Shown here piece after piece: positions 1 to 5,704 of a stretch of DNA of 7,205 nt. Positions within the stretch are counted from its first letter, which is position 1. Each line of letters begins with the position of its first letter. Made by a program: the position numbers and the translations under genes. Source of the DNA: Methanobacteriota archaeon (GTDB lineage: Archaea; Thermoplasmatota; Poseidoniia; Poseidoniales; Thalassarchaeaceae); assembly GCA_002731195.1 (NCBI GenBank), contig PCAI01000011.1:6065-13269 (forward strand), in the 5' to 3' direction. The notes beneath the pieces were generated by a model. That model searched no databases, was not told where the DNA came from, and saw only the letters and a list, made by a program, of their open reading frames with translations.

Positions 1-207
1 TCTATCATCTCCTCCCCATGGGAAATACTGATTTACATAATCTTCAGACCAAATATCACTTGGCGTTACTTCATTAGATTCTTGGGCCTCGGCAGTAGGG
101 GCTAATGCAATTGGTGCACCAAGAGAAAGTAGCAGGGGCAGTAATAATGCTACAACAGGCACCCTTTGGCCGTGTCTTCTGCTTCCATCTAGTCTAATAG
201 AGGTCAT
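1..207 (-). CDS. Secreted protein of unknown function, N-terminal part only
   Basis: The reading frame is open from an ATG at 207-205 down to the window edge, giving 69 residues of a protein that continues outside the window. It starts MTSIRLDGSRRHGQR, a basic n-region, followed by a strongly hydrophobic core (about residues 17-36, rich in V, L, P and A) and a likely signal peptidase site after A-E-A at residue 41, before QESNE. The mature start is acidic and polar, with several W and Y residues (SDIWSEDY, YFPWGGDD). The protein is therefore probably exported or cell-surface. The R-R pair is not a proper twin-arginine motif because S-x-F-L-K does not follow, so the Sec route is more likely. 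A GTG at 246-244 is a possible longer start but would put extra sequence before the signal peptide. Too little is present to name a family. It is transcribed away from the channel gene on its right. Confidence 0.72.
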   Translation of the reverse strand, partial: MTSIRLDGSRRHGQRVPVVALLLPLLLSLGAPIALAPTAEAQESNEVTPSDIWSEDYVNQYFPWGGDDR

Positions 208-256
208 GTGTATGATGGCGAAACACCATTTGGTCTTGAAACCCACGTATTCCAGT

Positions 257-270
257 GTTAATTATAGAAC
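257..270. promoter_or_regulatory. TATA-like box in a divergent promoter region
   Basis: The 95-bp gap between the leftward secreted-protein gene and the rightward channel gene carries an AT-rich TATA-like block, TTAATTATAG at 258-267. Its reverse strand reads CTATAATTAA, so it is TATA-like in both directions. Its centre lies about 40 bp before the channel ATG at 303 and about 56 bp before the ATG of the minus-strand gene at 207. A start about 25 bp downstream would give short leaders on both sides. This is pattern reading only; no BRE was identified with confidence. Confidence 0.35.
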
Positions 271-302
271 GTACTTTATGAGTGATATGTTGTCGGATAA
301 AT

Positions 303-1385
303 ATGGATGAATTGATTGATTTCTTGGCAGGAGAACCTAAATTCCTAAATTTCTCACAGAATACTCTGATTGTTGTATTACTTTGTGGCGTTGTTGCTAG
401 TGGCTCAGGTATTTTATCTAGAAGAGTTTTATTTCCTAAGTTGATGGATATTATAGCAAAAACTGAAAGAATAGATGGTAGAGATTTATTTGCCCCCAAA
501 TCCCTAGGATGGATGATTGGTTGTATAATAATGAGTATGTCTTTGAACTGGATTTCTGCAAATGGTGAACCAGTTTGGAACGATGATTGGATGAATATTG
601 TTTCGGATTTTTTCTATGCAGGTTTTGTAATCCTAATGTTACTTGCAGCCTTTAGACTGGTTGACTACATAGATGTTTTAATTGTAGTTGAAGGAGATAA
701 TATGGCTGCTAGAAGATCACTGGCGAGTGTAGCAGAATCAATTGGTAGAGTTGTTGTAGTTGTATTTGGCTTCTTTATTATTGCAGGACTAATAGGAGTT
801 GATGCTAATTCATTTGTAGCAGGATTAGGTGTTACCGGGTTGGTTATTGCTTTGGCAGCAAAGGATTCTGTAGCAAATATGTTTGGGGCTATTTCAATAC
901 TGATTGATCAGCCATTTAATGTTGGAGATTGGATAATTGTTGATGGTGTAGAAGGAGAGGTTATTTCCATAGGACTAAGAACCACTCAAGTTAGATCTTC
1001 TGCAGATACAATGATTACAGTTCCAAATTCAAATATTACAAATTCTGCAGTTGAAAATTTTAGTCAAAGAAGATTTCGTAGAATACTCCCTACATTTAAT
1101 TTTGAAGCAGATAGTAATGAAAATTCATTAAAGAAATTTTGTGATGCATTGTGTGAGCAAGTAATTAATGATCCACGATCAACAAAAGGAGAAGATTCGT
1201 GGGTCAGGGTGAAATCTTTTGCTCCTTCGACAGTAATTGTTGCAACTAATTTCTATTGTATCTCTTCTGCAAAAACACAAAGAGAGTTTACAGAAGATAT
1301 ATTGCTTATGGCTCGAAGTAGGGCAGAGGAAAATAATCTAATATTCCATGAGCCGCGTAAAAGGCAACATCATCAACAAGTCTAA
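303..1385 (+). CDS. MscS-family small-conductance mechanosensitive ion channel
   Basis: A 360-residue membrane protein of the MscS family, which opens under membrane tension to release solutes during hypo-osmotic shock. Hydrophobic helices are visible at about residues 22-42, 66-85, 100-125 and 147-165. They are followed by the glycine/alanine-rich pore helix, residues 171-200, containing FVAGLGVTGLVIALAAKDS and then ANMFGAISIL. Directly after it comes the hallmark beta-domain start DQPFNVGDWI (202-211) with the G-x-V-x-x-I-G-L-R-T-T segment and VPNS at 240-243. The C-terminal alpha/beta domain ends in a short basic, histidine- and glutamine-rich tail. With about five helices it is larger than E. 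coli MscS (three) and resembles the common medium-length prokaryotic homologues. The ATG at 303 is preferred; an in-frame GTG at 282 would add seven residues (VICCRIN) that look unlike a natural N-terminus. No Shine-Dalgarno is seen, in keeping with a first gene with a short or absent leader. The phosphoglycerate mutase follows 11 bp downstream, probably co-transcribed. Confidence 0.93.
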   Translation: MDELIDFLAGEPKFLNFSQNTLIVVLLCGVVASGSGILSRRVLFPKLMDIIAKTERIDGRDLFAPKSLGWMIGCIIMSMSLNWISANGEPVWNDDWMNIVSDFFYAGFVILMLLAAFRLVDYIDVLIVVEGDNMAARRSLASVAESIGRVVVVVFGFFIIAGLIGVDANSFVAGLGVTGLVIALAAKDSVANMFGAISILIDQPFNVGDWIIVDGVEGEVISIGLRTTQVRSSADTMITVPNSNITNSAVENFSQRRFRRILPTFNFEADSNENSLKKFCDALCEQVINDPRSTKGEDSWVRVKSFAPSTVIVATNFYCISSAKTQREFTEDILLMARSRAEENNLIFHEPRKRQHHQQV

Positions 1386-1389
1386 GGTG
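1385..1389 (+). promoter_or_regulatory. Ribosome binding site for gpmA
   Basis: AGGTG lies 7 bp before the ATG at 1397 and overlaps the TAA stop of the channel gene. It matches the archaeal anti-Shine-Dalgarno and favours ATG 1397 over the in-frame GTG at 1391, which is too close to it. Confidence 0.6.
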
Positions 1390-1396
1390 TGTGAAT

Positions 1397-1996
1397 ATGG
1401 CTAAACTTATTCTCATCCGTCATGGTCAATCAATTTGGAATGCAGAAAATAGATTTACAGGTTGGACTAATGTAGAATTATCTGCAAAAGGAGAATTGGA
1501 AGCTCTAGAAGCCGGTAAATTACTATCTAAGATAGATATTGATTCAGTACATACAAGTGATTTGATAAGGGCTCAAAAAACAGCAGAAATAATTATGCAA
1601 AATAATGAAGTTTCGGAAGATTTTGTAACTTATGAGGATTTTAGATTGAATGAAAGAAATTATGGTGAATTGCAAGGACTTAACAAAAAAGAAACTGCTG
1701 AAAGACATGGGGCAGAACAAGTACATATTTGGAGAAGATCCTATGATATAGCTCCACCAGGTGGAGAAAGTCTCAAAATGACTGCTGAAAGAACTATTCC
1801 TTATTTTATTGAAGAAATATTACCAGAATTGGAAGCAGGTAAAAATATACTTGTATCAGCACATGGTAATTCACTGAGATCAATCGTGATGCACATTGAA
1901 AAATTATCTCCTGAAGAAATAATAAGTGTTGAAATACCAACAGGGAAGCCACGTTTTTATCATTTCAATGATGGAATAATAACTAAAGATCGGTGA
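1397..1996 (+). CDS. gpmA: 2,3-bisphosphoglycerate-dependent phosphoglycerate mutase
   Basis: A cytoplasmic glycolytic/gluconeogenic enzyme that interconverts 3-phosphoglycerate and 2-phosphoglycerate through a phosphohistidine. The 199-residue protein opens with LILIRHGQSIWN, in which His9 is the phosphorylated residue. It continues with NRFTGWTNVELSAKG (18-32), typical of the cofactor-dependent mutases rather than general histidine phosphatases. Other expected residues are Arg58 in TSDLIRAQKTAE, Glu86 in LNERNYGELQG, the PPGGESLKMTAER segment (120-132) and the second catalytic His156 in SAHGNSLR. It is shorter than the E. coli enzyme (about 250 residues) because the C-terminal end and an internal loop are reduced; all catalytic residues are present. 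Most archaea use the cofactor-independent mutase, but dPGM is known in Thermoplasma relatives. It is the second gene after the channel and ends in a 14-bp tail-to-tail overlap with the next gene. Confidence 0.94.
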   Translation: MAKLILIRHGQSIWNAENRFTGWTNVELSAKGELEALEAGKLLSKIDIDSVHTSDLIRAQKTAEIIMQNNEVSEDFVTYEDFRLNERNYGELQGLNKKETAERHGAEQVHIWRRSYDIAPPGGESLKMTAERTIPYFIEEILPELEAGKNILVSAHGNSLRSIVMHIEKLSPEEIISVEIPTGKPRFYHFNDGIITKDR

Positions 1997-3245
1997 TTGG
2001 TTTCTCTGGCGGAGGAGATAATCTACGATAAAAAGAATGAGCGAAATAGCCAAAAATTATACAGAAAGAAGGAATTATTGTATCTGAGAAAGATGTTGGA
2101 GGATTATTAATAACTGTACTTATTCCTAGAAATACGGATATAAATGAAAGAGCAGCTATCGTTCTACTGTTGTACATACTCTTTTGGAAAGGAATTACTT
2201 TAGAAATAATCTGAACTGCAGGAGAAGGTGCGCCAGATTGATTAGCAGTTGATTCTAAAACATCGAGAAGTGATTGCTCATATTCCCATATTGCTAAACC
2301 TCCTCTGTGTGCATAAAAAACATCTGGTGAACTCCAAGAAGATGGGGCAGAATCAATCCAACCTTCAATCAGAGATTTTCTTAAATCAATTATATCAATT
2401 TGACATTGGGTTTCATGATATAATCTTCCTAAATCTTGAATTAAACAAGATAAATCCCTAATAGCAGGAAATTCACATACTGGTTTATATAAACCGTCAG
2501 CCAATCTTGGCGGACTTAATCGAAGTAAATAATCATCACTTTCTGTAATAAGAATATCGTGAAAACGTACATCACCTAAACTTAGCATACAAGTAGCCTT
2601 TCGACTAAAAGGTGCTCTCCATATTGTATTAGCTCTAAGTTTTTCTTCTAAATCAATTAATCTATTATTCCATCTTTTTTGATCCATTGGAGTTTCTCTA
2701 ATAGATACTACTGAAGAATGATAAAGTCCTAAAGATTTGCCAGAATTGTATAGAATACTAGTTGCAATTTCTTTATTTCCTTCTTTCAATACTTGCATTA
2801 ACTCATTATTTGAATTGCTACGATAATCCTTTACCTTTCTTAAAATTATGATATCTTGTTCTTTCCATCTATATCCTCCAGACGGCCCATCCACCGAGGA
2901 ATGAGAATTAATTGCTCTAGATTCTATTCTATTGTCTGAGCCCCATGGAAGAAATTCTGCAAGCCATTCAACTCCTGAGCATTTTATTTCTACTAATAAT
3001 CCTCTTTCATGGCTAGATTGAGATATTATCTCTAGAACTTTGGGATCTGGTACATCACCCCATGCATCTAATTCAAAAATTACATTATTCCAATCATCTA
3101 ACGAATTTATTGGTATTGGCTCCAAAATATCCATACTTATTCTATTACCAACTAATCGAACTGAGTTGAATCCGGGAGGTGAATCTCCTTTTGTCTTAGA
3201 CACTTGCATTGCAGAAGGTCGCCAAATATTCTCTACTACGGCCAT
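1983..3245 (-). CDS. Membrane-anchored protein with a degenerate kinase-like region
   Basis: I do not recognise a named family. The 420-residue protein has no signal peptide. The N-terminal 150 residues are mixed alpha/beta. Residues about 160-335 resemble the C-lobe of aminoglycoside phosphotransferase/maltokinase-type enzymes: a helix LGLYHSSV, then LSLGDVRFHDILIT (221-234) where active enzymes have HGDLHxGQ/N-x-hydrophobic, then RLSPPR (242-247) where the metal-binding DFE/DFG would be, then FPAIRDLSCLIQDLGRLYHE (259-278) like the P-L-R-D-V-A-x-M-L segment, and GLAIWEYEQSLLDVLE (316-331). The likely catalytic Asp225 is kept, but His is Leu and the second metal ligand is missing, suggesting a pseudokinase. 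This assignment is inference from motif spacing. Two hydrophobic helices follow (about 361-379 and 390-408), and the protein ends in a short polar tail. ATG 3245 is preferred over the TTG at 3254. It diverges from the HAD gene and overlaps gpmA at its 3' end. Confidence 0.8.
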   Translation of the reverse strand: MAVVENIWRPSAMQVSKTKGDSPPGFNSVRLVGNRISMDILEPIPINSLDDWNNVIFELDAWGDVPDPKVLEIISQSSHERGLLVEIKCSGVEWLAEFLPWGSDNRIESRAINSHSSVDGPSGGYRWKEQDIIILRKVKDYRSNSNNELMQVLKEGNKEIATSILYNSGKSLGLYHSSVVSIRETPMDQKRWNNRLIDLEEKLRANTIWRAPFSRKATCMLSLGDVRFHDILITESDDYLLRLSPPRLADGLYKPVCEFPAIRDLSCLIQDLGRLYHETQCQIDIIDLRKSLIEGWIDSAPSSWSSPDVFYAHRGGLAIWEYEQSLLDVLESTANQSGAPSPAVQIISKVIPFQKSMYNSRTIAALSFISVFLGISTVINNPPTSFSDTIIPSFCIIFGYFAHSFYRRLSPPPEKPITDL

Positions 3246-3252
3246 GTCCAAC

Positions 3253-3262
3253 AATTATATTC
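3253..3262 (+). promoter_or_regulatory. TATA-like box upstream of the HAD-uppS gene run
   Basis: AATTATATTC sits in the 62-bp divergent gap between the minus-strand membrane protein and the HAD gene. A start about 25 bp downstream would fall near 3283, giving a leader of roughly 25 to 50 bases for the HAD gene depending on its true start. The same block read on the other strand (GAATATAATT) lies only about 13 bp from the minus-strand ATG, too close to serve as its TATA box. Confidence 0.35.
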
Positions 3263-3307
3263 ACGATAAGGCGTCATTATTGATGCAATCGGTCGAAGAA
3301 GACTTGA

Positions 3308-3877
3308 ATGCATAGACCGCAACCGGAGCATATGGGCGATGCTGTCTCTGACATGCCACTTGCTGTTGATATGGACGGGACACTCATTTTATCAGATATG
3401 AGTTGGATTAGTATTTACAAAGTTATATTTAGAAAACCTTGGCTAATACCTAGTGTATTATTTAAGGAATTAACGGGCAAAAGAGCAAGATGGAAGCGTG
3501 ATTTGGCTGAAAAATTATCTTTTAATCCAGCTGACTTAAAGTATCATGAAATTTTTTTAGAATGGATTACAGGAGAATATGCAAGAGGTAGGACATTAAT
3601 TCTTGCTACTGCTTCAGATAGAATTGTTGCAGAACAAGTGGCTGCCCATGTTGGGTTATTTTCAGATGTAATGGCCTCAGATGGAGATTACAATCTAAGA
3701 GGTCAACAAAAAGCAGATTCGTTAATTGCTAGATTTGGTGAGGAAAAATTTGGTTATGCAGGGAATAGTCATCATGATATTGATGTCTGGAAACATTCCG
3801 GACAAGTCATCGTAGTGAATCCAGAAAATGGATTATTAGATAAAATTGGAGATTCTGCTGATGTTATTTTTGAATGA
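3308..3877 (+). CDS. HAD-superfamily phosphatase, stand-alone version of the UbiA-fused type
   Basis: A cytoplasmic HAD-fold phosphohydrolase of up to 189 residues. Motif I is VDMDGTL, with the nucleophile Asp21 and acid/base Asp23; motif II is ILATASD (Thr101); motif III is Lys135 in QQKADSL; motif IV is YAGNSHHDIDVW with Asp157. The wording of these motifs (LATASD, VMASDG with N-L-x-G after it, FGYAGNS with D-x-x-V-W) is that of the HAD domain normally found at the N-terminus of UbiA-family prenyltransferase fusions, where it is presumed to remove a phosphate from a polyprenyl-linked or sugar-phosphate substrate. Here the protein stops at the end of the HAD domain and no UbiA segment follows. 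The next gene, 18 bp on, is a cis-prenyltransferase, consistent with a job in polyprenol chemistry. The start is uncertain: ATG 3332 has GGAG close before it (spacing 3), and ATG 3353 would still keep motif I. The substrate is not known. Confidence 0.87.
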   Translation: MHRPQPEHMGDAVSDMPLAVDMDGTLILSDMSWISIYKVIFRKPWLIPSVLFKELTGKRARWKRDLAEKLSFNPADLKYHEIFLEWITGEYARGRTLILATASDRIVAEQVAAHVGLFSDVMASDGDYNLRGQQKADSLIARFGEEKFGYAGNSHHDIDVWKHSGQVIVVNPENGLLDKIGDSADVIFE

Positions 3878-3886
3878 CGAATAAAT

Positions 3887-3892
3887 GGTGAT
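3887..3892 (+). promoter_or_regulatory. Ribosome binding site for uppS
   Basis: GGTGAT, a strong match to the archaeal anti-Shine-Dalgarno, lies just before the ATG at 3896 in the 18-bp gap after the HAD gene. It supports the long uppS start with its N-terminal extension instead of an internal start. Confidence 0.6.
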
Positions 3893-3895
3893 GGT

Positions 3896-4771
3896 ATGGG
3901 ACGTAGTACTATTGGTAATATGATTGATAATATTGCTAAATGGTTATTGAAATTTAGAATAATATCTAAACCTGCAAAATATATTTCAAATTCTAAATTG
4001 GCTTGGAGTTTTGTTTCTAGAACCGATAGAGTGCGAACAAAAAAGCTTGAAACAAGAATAAAAAATGAAGAATTACCAAATCATGTATCGATAATTATGG
4101 ATGGAAATAGAAGATTTGCATGGAGTCGGAGTCTTGAAAGAGATGTTGGTCATCTAAGAGGTAAAGAAAAATTAAAACAAGTCATGGAATGGGTTCTAAA
4201 TTTGAAAATAAAATATTTGACTGTTTATGCTCTTTCAACTGAGAATATTAATGCAAGAGGGTCTGAAGAGTTGGAATCTCTGTATGATCTATATGAAATT
4301 GGATTAAATGAAATTGCAGAAGATCCTTTGATTCACTCAAAAAATGTAAAAGTTCAGGCTGTTGGAAGGATTGATGAATTACCTGAGAAAGTTAAAAAGG
4401 CGATTAAAAATGCTGAAGAAAGAACTTCTTCATACTCTGATTATATTTTTACAGTGTGTCTTGCATATGGTGGAAGAGAAGAAATTGTGGATGCCGTTAA
4501 AGATGTCGCTAAAGATTATGCAGGCGGAAAAATAGAATTGGATATGATAAATTCCGAAGAAATTTCGAATCGTCTTTATTCAGCAGAGATACCTGACCCT
4601 GATCTAGTCATTAGAACAAGTGGTGAAGAAAGAATTTCTAACTTTTTACTATGGCAGATAGCTTACTCTGAACTTTATTTTACTGATGTGCATTGGCCAT
4701 CATTTTCACGAAATGATCTTTATGAAGCAATAGAATCTTATCAATATAGGAGAAGAAAATATGGCAAATGA
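3896..4771 (+). CDS. uppS: Cis-prenyltransferase (polyprenyl/undecaprenyl diphosphate synthase, archaeal type)
   Basis: Adds isopentenyl diphosphate units in cis to an allylic primer, making the long polyprenyl diphosphate that becomes the lipid carrier for glycan assembly; it acts at the inner face of the membrane. The 291-residue protein carries the full signature: HVSIIMDGNRRFAW (63-76) with catalytic Asp69, GHLRGKEKL (85-93), LTVYALSTENINAR (108-121), DLVIRTSGEERISNF (236-250) and YFTDVHWPSF (261-270), ending in YQYRRRKYG. DGNRR-F/Y-A is the archaeal and eukaryotic form; bacteria have DGNGRWA. About 60 residues precede the first motif, roughly 40 more than in E. coli UppS. They are basic and partly amphipathic (NMIDNIAKWLLKFRII), possibly a membrane contact. 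The product chain length cannot be read from sequence. The stop overlaps the start of the Nudix gene by 11 bp, so the two are probably translationally linked. Confidence 0.95.
   Translation: MGRSTIGNMIDNIAKWLLKFRIISKPAKYISNSKLAWSFVSRTDRVRTKKLETRIKNEELPNHVSIIMDGNRRFAWSRSLERDVGHLRGKEKLKQVMEWVLNLKIKYLTVYALSTENINARGSEELESLYDLYEIGLNEIAEDPLIHSKNVKVQAVGRIDELPEKVKKAIKNAEERTSSYSDYIFTVCLAYGGREEIVDAVKDVAKDYAGGKIELDMINSEEISNRLYSAEIPDPDLVIRTSGEERISNFLLWQIAYSELYFTDVHWPSFSRNDLYEAIESYQYRRRKYGK
4748..4753 (+). promoter_or_regulatory. Ribosome binding site for the Nudix gene, inside uppS
   Basis: AGGAGA lies 7 bp before the ATG at 4761, within the last codons of uppS (encoding part of YRRRKYGK). It fixes the Nudix start despite the 11-bp gene overlap. 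Confidence 0.65.
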
Positions 4772-5225
4772 TTTTTGTGATGTTTGTGGAAGAGATGGAT
4801 ATAGAAATCCTGCTGTTACTGTGGATGCTGTAGTACTTCGTCAAGGCCCTAATGGAGGAGAAGTTTTGTTAATTAAACGCGGTCCTTTTCCTTTAGAATG
4901 GGAAGGGAAATGGGCATTTCCAGGGGGATTTGTAGATTATGGAGAAAATCCAGAAATTGCAGTCATAAGGGAATTGAATGAAGAAACAGGAGCGGTTGGA
5001 GAAAATCCTGTATCATTAGCAATCCTTGGAGAGCCAGGAAGAGATCCTAGAAAACATTGTATTGGACTATTCTATATTGTAGATGTTGATCCCGATTATG
5101 AACCGGTTGCAGGAGATGATGCAATAGATGCTGCATGGGTCAATATAGATAGTATTAGTTCAGATGATATTGCAGGAGATCATATTGAAATTATTGAACT
5201 ATTGGATGACATGTTAAATGAATAA
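4761..5225 (+). CDS. Nudix hydrolase, ADP-ribose pyrophosphatase-like
   Basis: A 154-residue cytoplasmic enzyme that cleaves a nucleoside diphosphate linked to another group. The Nudix box GX5EX7REUXEEXGU is perfect: Gly56, Glu62, Arg70, Glu71, Glu74, Glu75 and Gly77 (GFVDYGENPEIAVIRELNEE then TGA). The segment YRNPAVTVDAVVL before it and the stretch LLIKRGPFPLEWEGKWAFPG are those of the archaeal/cyanobacterial ADP-ribose pyrophosphatase-like group, but a house-cleaning role on oxidised nucleotides cannot be excluded. The N-terminus has a single C-x-x-C (Cys6, Cys9), half of a zinc ribbon, with no second pair seen, so metal binding by one chain alone is doubtful. The gene overlaps uppS by 11 bp in a different frame, implying coupled expression, although no direct biochemical link is obvious. 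Confidence 0.92.
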   Translation: MANDFCDVCGRDGYRNPAVTVDAVVLRQGPNGGEVLLIKRGPFPLEWEGKWAFPGGFVDYGENPEIAVIRELNEETGAVGENPVSLAILGEPGRDPRKHCIGLFYIVDVDPDYEPVAGDDAIDAAWVNIDSISSDDIAGDHIEIIELLDDMLNE

Positions 5226-5255
5226 TTCTAACAATGGACCCTACTTCGTGTGTAC

Positions 5256-5630
5256 ATGACACGTAAAATTAAGATTGATACTGGTGGAAAAACATGGGCC
5301 CCCTACAGTCCAGGAATATCCGTACGAGATCATATATGGTTGTCGGGTCAAATTGGAGTGGATTCTGGAGATACTATTGAATTACAAATGAAAGGTGTAT
5401 TGAAGAAGATTGATGGGTTATTAGAAGCAGCCAATAGTTCAAAGAAAGATTTAGTGAAAGTAACTATTTTAATGACAGATATTGATAATTACAAAGTTGT
5501 TAATGAGATTTATGGAGAATGGTTGGAAGAAATCATTCCTCCTTCACGTGCTGCTTATGAAGTTCCAAATTTACCCATGGGTGCATTAGTAGAAGTTGTT
5601 TGTGAAGGTTTTAGAGGTCTAGAAAATTAA
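5256..5630 (+). CDS. ridA: RidA/YjgF/UK114-family reactive imine/enamine deaminase
   Basis: A small cytoplasmic protein of 124 residues (from ATG 5256) that typically forms a trimer and hydrolyses reactive enamines/imines, such as 2-aminoacrylate, to keto acids and ammonia. Family features are the N-terminal APYSPGISVRDHIWLSGQIG, a helical stretch around DLVKVTILMTDIDNYKVVNE, and the C-terminal PPSRAAYEVPNLPMGALVEV. Arg98 and Glu113 line up with the Arg105 and Glu120 that bind substrate in E. coli RidA, so it belongs to the catalytically competent branch. The in-frame GTG at 5250 would add only two residues; ATG 5256 is the simpler choice. No Shine-Dalgarno is evident. It follows the Nudix gene after a 30-bp gap and probably belongs to the same run, although the AT-rich end of the Nudix gene could hold its own promoter. 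Confidence 0.93.
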   Translation: MTRKIKIDTGGKTWAPYSPGISVRDHIWLSGQIGVDSGDTIELQMKGVLKKIDGLLEAANSSKKDLVKVTILMTDIDNYKVVNEIYGEWLEEIIPPSRAAYEVPNLPMGALVEVVCEGFRGLEN

Positions 5631-5632
5631 TA

Positions 5633-5650
5633 AATTTATAATAATTATAG
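5633..5650 (+). promoter_or_regulatory. TATA-like region upstream of the phosphomutase gene
   Basis: The 74-bp gap after ridA begins with an AT-only block including TTTATAATA (5635-5643) and AATTATAG (5642-5649), then becomes mixed. A promoter here would give a 30 to 45 base leader ending in GGTG (5697-5700), 4 bp before the ATG at 5705. The same T-rich block could end transcription of ridA, so its role is ambiguous. Confidence 0.35.
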
Positions 5651-5704
5651 CATACCTGATTATGTAGCCAAAGAAGTCTTGAATGAGATGCCTTACGGTG
5701 CGAC

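Noticed and set aside
194..499. A 101-codon minus-strand open frame crossing the channel start
   Set aside because: It overlaps both the channel coding start and, in another frame, the signal peptide of the leftward gene; its composition is not protein-like.
2249..2461. A 70-codon plus-strand frame inside the kinase-like gene
   Set aside because: It is a shadow of the minus-strand gene, without a ribosome binding site or recognisable domain.
3040..3315. A 91-codon plus-strand open frame antisense to the start of the kinase-like gene
   Set aside because: Most of it is opposite the supported minus-strand gene; only its last 11 codons could matter, and these are listed as a mini-ORF finding.
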